Shown: positions 8,539 through 16,308 of the stretch, one piece after another
Numbering within the stretch: the stretch's first letter is position 1
Layout of the letters: every line of letters begins with the position of its first letter
Made by a program: the position numbers and the translations under genes
NCBI GenBank assembly: GCA_012728335.1
Contig: JAAYFG010000042.1
Coordinates: forward strand, 1-34,305
Origin: Tissierellia bacterium
GTDB lineage: Bacteria; Bacillota; Clostridia; Tissierellales; Peptoniphilaceae
Direction: 5' to 3'
Length of the DNA: 34,305 nucleotides
Notes under the pieces: generated by a model
Told to the model about the DNA's origin: nothing
The model's database searches: none
What the model saw: the letters and a program-made list of their open reading frames with translations, nothing else

Positions 8539-9290
8539 AATTTCCTCCTATCGCTTAATTTCAATACTTCATCATTTTCTAACTCACTATTCTTGTAATA
8601 TATAAATCTGTTAATTATAATATTTTCACATATACAGTCTTCTCTATACTCTTTGTTATTATATTTTTTGAGTTCAACTCTTTCTATATCTCTGCTATTG
8701 GTGTATAGTTCAGTAATTAGAACATCATCTTTAATATATGCTTTTATTGAGTATGTATCTTCAAATTGATTATCAAACTTCAAATCCCATGTGTCGTCTA
8801 TCGATGTAGTAAATCCATAAGGATAATTACTCCTGTAAGGATTTAATCTCAATACTGAACTCTTATGTTCAACTACTGCCATCTTAGAGTTTAGTAAGGT
8901 CATGAATAATTGGGTTATCAATTGAGACAATCCTTGACCATAATCTATAACTTCTCTGTGATTATCTATTTCTAAGCCTTCCCTGTATATTTTGTGTTTA
9001 CATTTCGAATAGATGTCTGAGGTAAAGGAGAAAATAGAATGCGGATAAATTGTATATCCATTAAGAGCTTTTACTGCTTCTTCGATATTCTTTTTATTGT
9101 TATATTGATATACGATACTGTTGCTCGTATTTCTGTTTATTAGATTTGACTCTTCTCTAGATAACAATATATCACATTTTTCAGCTTTTTCCGATACTAT
9201 AAATTCATTTTTGCTCTTTTCTTTAAAAGGATACATTATAGAATCTAATATAGCATAAAAACTTGATTTTCTTAAAATACTTTCACTCAT
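8535..9290 (-). CDS. VanW-family protein
   Basis: 251 residues from the ATG at 9290, chosen because AGGTG lies 6 nt upstream; the longer frame to 9356 has no such site. Family features: NIEEAVKALNGYTIYPHSIFSFTSD (about 68-92), the region DYGQGLSQLITQLF (117-130), a basic-aromatic stretch around VEHKSSV, and DLKFDNQFEDTYSIKAYI (169-186). In most VanW proteins the GQGLSQL segment reads GGGxCQL/V; here Cys is replaced by Ser. No signal peptide or membrane span is evident. VanW is known beside vanB-type glycopeptide resistance genes, but its activity is not settled and no vanHAX genes are here. It heads an operon with a VanR/VanS-like pair, so the group is probably an envelope-stress or wall-homeostasis system rather than resistance itself. 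Confidence 0.82.
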   Translation of the reverse strand: MSESILRKSSFYAILDSIMYPFKEKSKNEFIVSEKAEKCDILLSREESNLINRNTSNSIVYQYNNKKNIEEAVKALNGYTIYPHSIFSFTSDIYSKCKHKIYREGLEIDNHREVIDYGQGLSQLITQLFMTLLNSKMAVVEHKSSVLRLNPYRSNYPYGFTTSIDDTWDLKFDNQFEDTYSIKAYIKDDVLITELYTNSRDIERVELKKYNNKEYREDCICENIIINRFIYYKNSELENDEVLKLSDRRKL

Positions 9291-9391
9291 TACTCTCACC
9301 TCTCTTATATAATACGATTTAATATTTAAAAACTTACAATGCAAAATCAAAAACATTTCTAATTTTTCATAAAATGCTCATATTCCCACAG

Positions 9392-9420
9392 TTTACATAT
9401 TATTTTCCTTGTGTTATAAT
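9392..9420 (+). promoter_or_regulatory. glmS promoter
   Basis: -35 TTTACA (9392-9397, one mismatch to TTGACA), exactly 17 nt spacer, perfect -10 TATAAT (9415-9420). The predicted start near 9427 leaves about 20 nt of leader before the ribozyme cleavage site. Confidence 0.85.
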
Positions 9421-9439
9421 TCCACTAGAGATAAAAATA

Positions 9440-9578
9440 TGAAAAGCGCCTGATCCCATTGGGATGACGAGGAATGGAGTTATCGAATTTCGGCGGATGC
9501 TCCAAAGGTCACCACAGCCTCAGAGTTTTACAAAATCTCAAGTAATTGAGGAACAAATAAAACTAAGTGGTATCTCTA
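9440..9578 (+). ncRNA. glmS ribozyme: glmS ribozyme (glucosamine-6-phosphate-activated self-cleaving leader)
   Basis: Conserved core elements in order: the cleavage site A|GCGCC (cut expected between 9445 and 9446), the P1 hairpin ATCCC-att-GGGAT, GACGAGG, the P2/P2.1 block TTATCGAA..TTTCGGCGGATGCTCC, and CACAGCC. The 3' helix region ends around 9575 and the SD GGAGG (9592-9596) follows. Glucosamine-6-phosphate serves as cofactor; cleavage marks the mRNA for decay, so the enzyme is turned down when its product is abundant. All recognisable core segments are intact, meaning that regulation of this locus is preserved although the protein downstream is shortened. Confidence 0.95.
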
Positions 9579-9603
9579 ATAAAAAAATATTGGAGGAAAC
9601 ATT

Positions 9604-10701
9604 ATGAAAAACAAATTTGAGCACTTAATGCTTAAAGAAATTTTTGAGCAGACAGAGGTAATGGAGAACACCATTGAAGATAAAATCAATGGCAATAATG
9701 AAATCAACTTTAAAAATGGCGGTTTCACTTCTGAGGAAGTAAAAAACTTTAATAGGATTTATATTGCAGCTTGTGGAACTGCTTTTCATGCAGGACTAAG
9801 TGGCAAAATAGCACTTGAAAGATTTACCGGAATTCCTGTTAAAGTTAATGTTGCATCGGAATTTAGATACGAACAACCAGTTATAGATGGAAAAACACTT
9901 GCAATATTCATCAGTCAATCTGGCGAAACAGCAGATACACTTTCATCACTTGCACTTGCAAAGTCAAAGGGAGCAACTATTTTAGTAATTACTAATGTTG
10001 AAAACTCAACGATGGCTAAACAAGCTGATAAGGTTATTTACACAATGGCAGGTCCAGAACTATCAATTGCCTCAACAAAGGCTTATACTAACCAAGTACT
10101 GATGCTATATTTACTGGCACTTGATATGGGCAATAAAAATGATTATATCGACAATAAATCCTATTTGAAAATATTGGAAGAGATAAAATTGATTTCTGCT
10201 AAAATTACTGAAATATTAGATGATTCAGAATTGATTAAGCCAATGGCAAAATTAACAACTTCTAGACCATCTGTATACTTCTTAGGAAGATATTTAGACT
10301 ATGTAACTGCAAAAGAAGCATCACTGAAACTAAAAGAAACTTCTTATATCCATGCAGAATCTTTCCCAGCAGGAGAATTTAAACATGGTCCTATTGCATT
10401 GATTGAAGACGGAACTCCCGTAGTCTTGATAGCTACTCAAGATGAGCTCGTTCCAAATATGATAACTTCATTAAAAGATGTTAAGGCAAATGGAGCGAAG
10501 ACAATAACAGTGATTAAAGGAACAAATGAAGAAATTAGCAACATATCAGACTATGTAATCAGTCTTCCGTATACTATGGATTTACTAACACCACTTATAT
10601 CAATAATTCCACTTCAATTATTAGCATATTATACTGCACTGGAATTAGGAAATGATGTGGATAAACCAAGAAATCTTACAAAAGCAGTAGTTATTGAATA
10701 G
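9604..10701 (+). CDS. glmS: glucosamine-6-phosphate synthase, isomerase domains only (no glutaminase domain)
   Basis: Makes glucosamine-6-phosphate from fructose-6-phosphate. The 365 residues align with the C-terminal two SIS domains of GlmS; usual length is about 600. The start MKNKFEHLMLKEIFEQ matches the family's interdomain linker (HYMQKEIYEQP in E. coli), so the roughly 240-residue N-terminal glutaminase domain with its Cys1 nucleophile is cleanly absent. Isomerase residues are kept: SQSGETADT (104-112), ASTKAYTNQ (156-164), Glu245 and His261 regions in KLKETSYIHAE and GEFKHGP, and the C-terminal NLTKAVVIE with the catalytic Lys360. ATG 9604 has SD GGAGG 7 nt upstream, directly after the ribozyme. 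Inference: it uses free ammonia, or a separate glutaminase subunit. An alternative sugar-phosphate isomerase role is less likely given the ribozyme. Confidence 0.92.
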   Translation: MKNKFEHLMLKEIFEQTEVMENTIEDKINGNNEINFKNGGFTSEEVKNFNRIYIAACGTAFHAGLSGKIALERFTGIPVKVNVASEFRYEQPVIDGKTLAIFISQSGETADTLSSLALAKSKGATILVITNVENSTMAKQADKVIYTMAGPELSIASTKAYTNQVLMLYLLALDMGNKNDYIDNKSYLKILEEIKLISAKITEILDDSELIKPMAKLTTSRPSVYFLGRYLDYVTAKEASLKLKETSYIHAESFPAGEFKHGPIALIEDGTPVVLIATQDELVPNMITSLKDVKANGAKTITVIKGTNEEISNISDYVISLPYTMDLLTPLISIIPLQLLAYYTALELGNDVDKPRNLTKAVVIE

Positions 10702-10710
10702 ATAAATAAC

Positions 10711-10744
10711 AAAATGCACTTCGAATTTGAAGTGCATTTTTTGT
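10711..10744 (+). terminator. intrinsic terminator of glmS
   Basis: Perfect 12-bp stem AAAATGCACTTC (10711-10722) / GAAGTGCATTTT (10729-10740), 6-nt loop, T run through 10742. Its core palindrome (10716-10735) differs by one base from the one at 11141-11160. Confidence 0.9.
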
Positions 10745-10780
10745 CCTCTTTTTATGTGAATTACATTTTATGATTATATT

Positions 10781-10860
10781 TACTTGAGAGAGATTAAGGG
10801 AACTTGCGTAGGTTCCCTTCTTTCTCTCTCAAACTCTCTCTTGTAACCCTTCCACGCTAA
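10781..10860 (+). repeat. palindromic repeat, copy A
   Basis: Nested hairpin: outer arms TTGAGAGAGA (10784-10793) / TCTCTCTCAA (10823-10832), inner arms AAGGGAAC (10796-10803) / GTTCCCTT (10812-10819), loop TTGCGTAG. A second pyrimidine tract CTCTCTCTT (about 10834-10842) could pair with the same left outer arm instead. Ends CACGCTAA. About 240 bp from copy B in direct orientation, with similarity continuing about 25 bp past the end. Confidence 0.85.
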
Positions 10861-11018
10861 ATACTAAAAATCAAAACATTAAAACCATAATATCTTTTGA
10901 TTGCTTAAGATTTTTGGGTTTAGGATTTTGATTTTAATGTTCAACGTTTGTAGGTTGTAACGAAAGATGTTTGATTGAATATTCATATTTTAGTTAAATC
11001 TCTATTTCATATCTTATT

Positions 11019-11097
11019 CACTTGAGAGAGATTAAGGGAACTTGCGTAGGTCCCTTCTTTCTCTCTCAAACTCTCTCTTATAACTCTTCCACGCTAA
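11019..11097 (+). repeat. palindromic repeat, copy B
   Basis: Nearly identical to copy A: outer arms CTTGAGAGAGA / TCTCTCTCAA, inner arms AAGGGA / TCCCTT, the same TTGCGTAG loop core, a second tract CTCTCTCTT and the end CACGCTAA. One T is missing from the inner right arm, leaving a small internal mismatch. The 400 bp between the two terminators that hold copies A and B contain no credible ORF. Confidence 0.85.
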
Positions 11098-11134
11098 AGA
11101 CTAAACATTAAAACATTAAAAACTTTTATTAACT

Positions 11135-11164
11135 AAAACGGCACTTCAAATTTGAAGTGCTGTT
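11135..11164 (-). terminator. intrinsic terminator overlapping the end of the P-loop gene
   Basis: A perfect 20-nt palindrome (11141-11160, half-site GCACTTCAAA) extended by a few pairs, with a T run on the minus strand (11135-11138). It includes the stop codon of the gene ending at 11146, and matches the glmS terminator core at 19 of 20 bases. Confidence 0.75.
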
Positions 11165-11667
11165 TCTAAATTTCTTTCATAATCACTCTCTATTAGTATA
11201 TATCGTAATCCATTTATTTTACACATTTCTAGATTATAGTTATTCTCTTCTATCATAGAATTTACATCTAGCGCATCATCAAGTCGTTTCTCTACAACAT
11301 TTCCATAACTAGTAATTACATCAATATTATTCTTTATATACTCTTCGCTCATTACAATGCATATATACTTGATTTCAGATAAATATTCCTTCTCAAAATC
11401 AACTCTCCAGTCAAATGGTATATAGCATCCTTCAATTATTAAATTTTGCCTATTTTCAATATTCGTCTTAATTATTTCCCTTACTATAGGCCATAGATAC
11501 TCAGTTAAACTGTCGTCATCTTCAACTGAAATATCTGTATTGCCACTTCTGATAAGTCCCATTTTCAAGTGGTCAATGGAAAGATATGGGAATTTATATT
11601 TCTCTAATAGTCTCTGTGCCAAATTCGTCTTTCCAGTATGAGTTGTCCCTGAAATAAGTATTATCAT
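11146..11667 (-). CDS. P-loop NTPase, small-molecule-kinase-like
   Basis: 173 residues from ATG 11667, preferred over the ATG at 11685 because GAAGGTG lies about 6 nt upstream of it. Walker A GTTHTGKT (7-14) follows directly after the first beta strand, then SIDHLKMGLIRSG, IIEGCYIPFDW (a likely Walker-B/acceptor region), and a C-terminal ERNLETAL helix. This is the build of AAA_33/adenylate-kinase-like or zeta-toxin-like small kinases; the substrate cannot be named. Its start follows the end of the broken serpin gene by 18 nt, so it probably depended on that transcript. The 3' end lies inside its own terminator hairpin. Confidence 0.75.
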   Translation of the reverse strand: MIILISGTTHTGKTNLAQRLLEKYKFPYLSIDHLKMGLIRSGNTDISVEDDDSLTEYLWPIVREIIKTNIENRQNLIIEGCYIPFDWRVDFEKEYLSEIKYICIVMSEEYIKNNIDVITSYGNVVEKRLDDALDVNSMIEENNYNLEMCKINGLRYILIESDYERNLETALQI

Positions 11668-11685
11668 ATTCTCACCTTCAATCAT

Positions 11686-12048
11686 TTAATTTTCCGGGCT
11701 ATTTATATAAGCCATAAAGCTGATAATAGCATTTTCTCCATGTCTTGAAGTAATGACTAGTAAATATGGAACATCTGCTATTATCTCAAGCTTTTTCCTC
11801 TCTCCTACTTCCATTGCAGCACTTTCAACCATGATTTCTGTAATAACTTCGGCAACTACTTCTTCCTCATCAATTCTCAAATTAGCTACCTGAGTAATCC
11901 TGTCTATCCAAAGTAATCCATCATCGTCTTTTGTCATATTTCTATTTAGACTAAATGCTGTGTCCATGACTCCACTATTGATTTGTCTCTCGTACTCACT
12001 TAAATCAAGGGTAGACTTAGTATCCAATTTCGGCATTACAATTTTCAC
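11686..12048 (-). pseudogene. serpin, C-terminal part (beyond an in-frame TAG)
   Basis: This stretch holds the C-terminal third of a serpin: VKIVMPKLDTKSTLDLSEY (central sheet strand), VMDTAFSLNRN, the hinge and reactive-centre region LRIDEEEVVAEVITEIMVE, and the closing signature IIADVPYLLVITSRHGENAI (family form F-x-ADHPFLFxIRxxxTGxILF). It is in the same frame as the N-terminal part, separated by a TAG (12082-12084) and 11 codons (12049-12081). The only start is a GTG at 12048 inside the fold, so it is unlikely to be made as a separate protein. The hinge lacks the small-residue run (EGTEAAAAT) of inhibitory serpins, so even the intact ancestor may not have been a typical inhibitor. Confidence 0.8.
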
Positions 12049-12081
12049 TTCATCATATATGATGCTCTTTTCATCATAGTT

Positions 12082-12978
12082 CTAAATATATTTGTCTAAA
12101 TTGGCTATTATTTCTTTAAGAAACTTAACTTTGTCATTGTCACCATACTTTGGAACTATAATATACATATCGCTTATAGGTTCTTCCAATGCTTTTCCAC
12201 TTTCATCTTCTCCTGCTATGGCTTTCTTAGTCATTTTCAAATACTCGTCTTCATAGCCATTTGTATCATAAAATGTAGTGTTCATTAATTCAGTATCTAT
12301 CGTTTCACCATCAATCTTTGTAAAAGCTCCTTCTTCTGTCAATTCAGAATTGAATGCTTCACTCCATTTCCCTTGAAATTTAGTAACATTTATTATGGTG
12401 GACATAGTTTCAGCTTCATACTTAGGCTCTAAAAGTATTCTACCAAACATATCATTTTGCATCTTCTTTGAATATTCTTCCGCTTCCGTTGGGAAATTCA
12501 GTTTTACGAAAACCGGATCGTCAGACTCTCCACTTATAAGCTCACTATTTGCCATAAATACATCTTGAGATTTTAGATTATTGATTCTAAACTCTTCAGG
12601 TCTAATCTCATCAATCGATTTTAACTTTTCTATACCGTCAAAGCCATCTGTAAATTTAACTAATGTAGAAAATGCACATTCATAGGAATAGGGAGAATAG
12701 ATTAGATTGTCTCCAATAAGCACGGTTCCCTCTTTACCGCTTAAAATCGAGCTGTCTTCTATATCTGTTAAACTTTTAAAACTATCATATGCAAATTTAT
12801 TATTTATCTCTGTAAGTTTAGCGTATTCTTCTGCTGTCTTATCTTTCTTATTATCAGCTTCAGACACAAGTTCCAATTTCTCTTCTATTGTCTTATTCTC
12901 TTTATTATCCGATTCAGCATTGCCACAAGATGTTAAAAGCAAACAAGTAGCCATTAACAATATTATCAATTTTTTCAT
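12082..12978 (-). pseudogene. serpin-family lipoprotein, N-terminal part, cut by an in-frame TAG
   Basis: Starts at ATG 12978 with GGGGG 7-8 nt upstream. Signal peptide with lipobox LLTSC, Cys18 lipidated. Serpin features: NNKFAYDSFKSL helix, IYSPYSYECAFSTLVKFTDG (family FSPLSISxALxMLxxGA), and INVTKFQGKWSEAFNSELTEEGAF (family NAIYFKGKWExPFDxxxT). The frame stops at TAG 12082-12084 after ANLDKYI, about two thirds of the way through; the C-terminal part continues in the same frame. Joined, the reading frame is about 430 codons, a normal serpin plus lipoprotein leader. The truncated product lacks the reactive loop and could not act as a serpin. A single substitution or a sequencing error would explain it. 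Confidence 0.8.
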
Positions 12979-13021
12979 TAGATTTCCCCCTTTTCTTACT
13001 TTCATTATAACACCGGATATA

Positions 13022-13054
13022 GAAAAATGATGTAGTCAAAACGACTACATCATT
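13022..13054 (-). terminator. intrinsic terminator of the ABC transporter operon
   Basis: Perfect 12-bp stem AATGATGTAGTC (13026-13037) / GACTACATCATT (13043-13054), 5-nt loop, T run on the minus strand (13023-13027). Starts 15 nt past the permease stop. Confidence 0.9.
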
Positions 13055-13069
13055 TACAAAATTATTACA

Positions 13070-15619
13070 TTATTCTGCTTCTCTCATCCTATCTACTATA
13101 CTATCTTTCATAAATGCTTTAAGTGCAATTATTGGAACTGCTACTGCGAAAACTACTAAAAATGGCCAAGATACTATTATAGGTGTTATAACGAATTTAT
13201 AACTCATAAACCACATTGAACCAAGCATTGGTTTTAGAATAAATATCGATGTCAGAACTCCTAAAATAAGTGATAGTACCATAGTTCCTAGTGCATAATA
13301 CAGTCCCTCTATGCAAAGCATATTTCTGATTTGTATATTGGTCATTCCTATACTTTGTAGCATTGCAAATTCTCTTCTCCTAGTGATTATACTAGTCAGC
13401 ATTGCATTTATAAAGTTCAATATACCTATGAAGCCAACTATAAAGCTAAGTATTCCTCCTATGGACAAAAACATTGTTCTAGTTCCTTCAAATTCACCTA
13501 AGTGAGTGTTTTTGGATTCATAGTGCATAGTTGGATAAATCTTTTCTGTAGCATTGTTTATGAAGTCTTCCATCTCATCTTCGTAGCCATCTTTAACATT
13601 ATATGCATACGTCATAATTGCCTTATTATATGTCAGTGGCAAATATACTTCGCTAGGTAAATAAAAAGTATATTCACTACCAAAACGATCACTGGCAGTA
13701 TAGAATTTTTCTTTCACCGTTGCTATAACTTCATATTCATTTGTAGTATATTCTGTATCTTCTTTAAACTCATCAATGTATTTTTCATTGTGAAGCACTA
13801 CTTTATCTCCCACTCCAAAATGTGCATACTGCATTTGTGGAATCTTATTATCATCAGTGCTTATCGCATAAATAATATACTTCCCAGACTTTAGTTTATC
13901 GATATTTACCTCACCTTCTAGTACCTCAAATCGTCCTAATGGTAAATCATCCAGCCCATAAACACTAGCCCATGGATTGTTGTCTGCTCCAATATTATAA
14001 CCTGAATCAGCATTTGCATCTTCAACAGTGAAACTTTCAACAGTACCAGGATTATACAACTTTCCACCTTCTAAAAAACCTTCTTGAGATTCAATGTCTT
14101 TTATCAATCCTTCATCAGCTACACTATCTTCGCCTCTATAAAAATATGAATTAAAATATTCTGCATGTCCTATTAAAAAGTCTGTATCAGAAAATGTAGA
14201 CAGAAATTTATCCATATCCATCCCACGAGATAATGTAAATACTGAGTTAAGTAATACTAAGCTAAGGGATAGAGATATTAAAACTAAAATTGTTCTCTTC
14301 TTATTTCTTCCTAGATTGGCAATAGCCATTTTCCCAGTTTTTCCACCATTTGTAGATTTTTTATACTTTCTGTTTATTGACTCTACTTCTGAATACTTAA
14401 CAGCCTCTATTGGTGAAACTGATGCTGCAATTTTACCTGGCTTTCTTGTAGAAATCCAAACTGTTAAAAGCGAAAATATTCCTGCTCCTATAAATATTAG
14501 TGGATTCATTTTTACTACAGTTTCAAAACCTGCAGCACTCGTTTCAGATAATATCTTCGGTACAAATTCCAAACCAATAAGATACCCAATAATCATGCCT
14601 ATGGGAATTCCTATTACTGAAAGAAATAATGCTTGTTGACTTATTATTCTCTTAATCTGCTTTCCTGTCGTCCCTATAGTCTTTAACAATCCATAAAATC
14701 GTATATCTCTTAGTACGGATATTTGGAATATATTGTATATTATTAAGTATCCTGAAAAAGCGATAATTAACAGAGCAACAACTAATATTAATGTTGTTGT
14801 GATATCCATTTCAGATGCTCCAGAAGATAAGTATGACCAATTTATATTGCTTTGAATAAAATTATAGCCATCTTCATCAGTATTCTGAAATCCACTATCT
14901 CCAATTACTTTATTAAGTTTCCCCTGAATATCCATTGAATTGTCGAACATCAAATTTGCATTAATCGCTCCAGTCATTGAACGGTCTACATCATATGAGT
15001 AATAGAGTTCGTCACTGTGGGCATCCACATATGCTCTAGAAGTAATTAATATACCAACGTCCATTCCTCCTGGATCAGTTTCCCACCAACCTGAAAGGAT
15101 AAAATCTCTAATTACTTCTTCTCCTTTAACTGTAAGTTCTAAAGCAATCGGAGCTCCTATCTCATGGGGAACACCTAGTAAGTCTAATGTTTTTGTATCA
15201 GTCATTATTTCATTTTCAGCAATTGGGATATTTCCAACTGCTGGCTCTTGAAAACCCCATTTTATATTGTTTTCATCGTGATACCAAAACTCACCATGTC
15301 TTTTATAAAATGCCTCATTATTTACTCTTTCTGCAAGGATTTTACTTTCGCCAATTTCGTAATTCCCAATATGTTCTTTGATGATTTCATAAGTTTCATC
15401 ATCAATATACTTTATAACTCCATGAGCACTAGTTCCAGCTTGTCTCATAGTTGATTGTTGCAAGCCATCAACTACCCCTATTCCAAGAGTAAAAAGACTG
15501 GTGAAAAGTACTGTCGTAAGAGCAATGGCTATAATTGCCATTATATTTCTCATCTTAGCTGCTTTCAGTGATTTAAATGATAAATTTCTTATGGTCTTCT
15601 TATTATTGACTTTCATCAT
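13070..15619 (-). CDS. ABC transporter permease, FtsX/MacB-type
   Basis: About 849 residues. Two FtsX-type halves: an N-terminal span (about 25-45), a large external domain, a three-span block (about 275-390, including FYGLLKTIGTTGKQIKRI), then a second unit with a span near 445-465, another external domain, and three closing spans (about 730-840, including FAMLQSIGMTNIQIRNM). This is the BceB/YknZ-like class often used for antimicrobial-peptide sensing or lipoprotein/peptide release. The ATG at 15619 follows the ATPase stop by 1 nt and has SD GGAGG 7 nt before it; the upstream GTG at 15628 overlaps the SD. Works with the ATPase at 15621 and probably the two-component system upstream. Substrate unknown. 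Confidence 0.9.
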   Translation of the reverse strand: MMKVNNKKTIRNLSFKSLKAAKMRNIMAIIAIALTTVLFTSLFTLGIGVVDGLQQSTMRQAGTSAHGVIKYIDDETYEIIKEHIGNYEIGESKILAERVNNEAFYKRHGEFWYHDENNIKWGFQEPAVGNIPIAENEIMTDTKTLDLLGVPHEIGAPIALELTVKGEEVIRDFILSGWWETDPGGMDVGILITSRAYVDAHSDELYYSYDVDRSMTGAINANLMFDNSMDIQGKLNKVIGDSGFQNTDEDGYNFIQSNINWSYLSSGASEMDITTTLILVVALLIIAFSGYLIIYNIFQISVLRDIRFYGLLKTIGTTGKQIKRIISQQALFLSVIGIPIGMIIGYLIGLEFVPKILSETSAAGFETVVKMNPLIFIGAGIFSLLTVWISTRKPGKIAASVSPIEAVKYSEVESINRKYKKSTNGGKTGKMAIANLGRNKKRTILVLISLSLSLVLLNSVFTLSRGMDMDKFLSTFSDTDFLIGHAEYFNSYFYRGEDSVADEGLIKDIESQEGFLEGGKLYNPGTVESFTVEDANADSGYNIGADNNPWASVYGLDDLPLGRFEVLEGEVNIDKLKSGKYIIYAISTDDNKIPQMQYAHFGVGDKVVLHNEKYIDEFKEDTEYTTNEYEVIATVKEKFYTASDRFGSEYTFYLPSEVYLPLTYNKAIMTYAYNVKDGYEDEMEDFINNATEKIYPTMHYESKNTHLGEFEGTRTMFLSIGGILSFIVGFIGILNFINAMLTSIITRRREFAMLQSIGMTNIQIRNMLCIEGLYYALGTMVLSLILGVLTSIFILKPMLGSMWFMSYKFVITPIIVSWPFLVVFAVAVPIIALKAFMKDSIVDRMREAE

Positions 15620-15620
15620 T

Positions 15621-16295
15621 TTATTCACCTCCAGAAACTATTTTTCCATCTTCAATTCTAACGATTATCTGAGCCATTTGAGAAAGTTCTTCATTATGAG
15701 TTATCATAACTATTGTTTGTCCAAACTTTTCCCCACTTATTTTCATAAGTCCCAACACGTCTAAACTGGTTTTACTATCTAAGTTCCCGGTTGGTTCATC
15801 TGCAAGAATTATTGCCGGTTTTGTTGCAAGTGCTCTTGCTATAGCAACTCTTTGTTGCTGTCCACCTGAAAGTTGCGACGGGTAGTTGTATTTCTTATCA
15901 CTAATTCCAAGTGTTTCAATGACCTCATTTACATATTCTTCGTCTATTTTATTTCCATCTAACTCTATTGGAAGCACTATATTTTCATAGGCATTAAGCA
16001 CAGGAACTAAATTGTAATTTTGGAATACAAAACCAATCTTTCGTCTTCTGAATATAGTCAATTCATCGTCTTTTAGTTTAAATATCTCTTCCCCAGAAAT
16101 TATAACATCTCCGCTAGTTGCTCTATCTAGCCCACCAAGCATATGGAGTAGTGTAGATTTTCCACTTCCCGAAGTTCCTACTATTGCAACAAATTCTCCC
16201 TGTTTTACATTTAGGTTTACTCCATCTAAAGCTTTGACAGTCGTATCCCCACTCCCATAATATTTTTTAAGTTCTTTCGTCTGTAATATATTCAT
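15621..16295 (-). CDS. ABC transporter ATP-binding protein, MacB/BceA-like
   Basis: 224 residues. Walker A GTSGSGKST (about 40-48), Q-loop in FVFQNYNLVPVLNAYEN, signature LSGGQQQRVAIARAL, Walker B IILADEPTGNLDS, and the H-loop in MITHNEE. The NLVPVLxxxENI and EPTGNLD forms are typical of the MacB/LolD/BceA branch that pairs with FtsX permeases. ATG 16295 has SD AGGAGG 8 nt upstream, immediately after the T run of the hairpin at 16309-16352. Powers the permease encoded next. Confidence 0.95.
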   Translation of the reverse strand: MNILQTKELKKYYGSGDTTVKALDGVNLNVKQGEFVAIVGTSGSGKSTLLHMLGGLDRATSGDVIISGEEIFKLKDDELTIFRRRKIGFVFQNYNLVPVLNAYENIVLPIELDGNKIDEEYVNEVIETLGISDKKYNYPSQLSGGQQQRVAIARALATKPAIILADEPTGNLDSKTSLDVLGLMKISGEKFGQTIVMITHNEELSQMAQIIVRIEDGKIVSGGE

Positions 16296-16308
16296 TTATT
16301 TACCTCCT

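Noticed and set aside
10861-11018. Inverted AT-rich segments between repeat copies A and B as ends of a mobile element
   Set aside because: Similarity is low-complexity (AAAATC/ATTAAA runs) and does not form clean terminal inverted repeats or target-site duplications.
12082-12084. TAG in the serpin as pyrrolysine or other recoding
   Set aside because: No downstream recoding element is seen, serpins are not known to need such a residue, and TAG ends other genes here (for example cbiA and the terminal cobC). A nonsense mutation is simpler.
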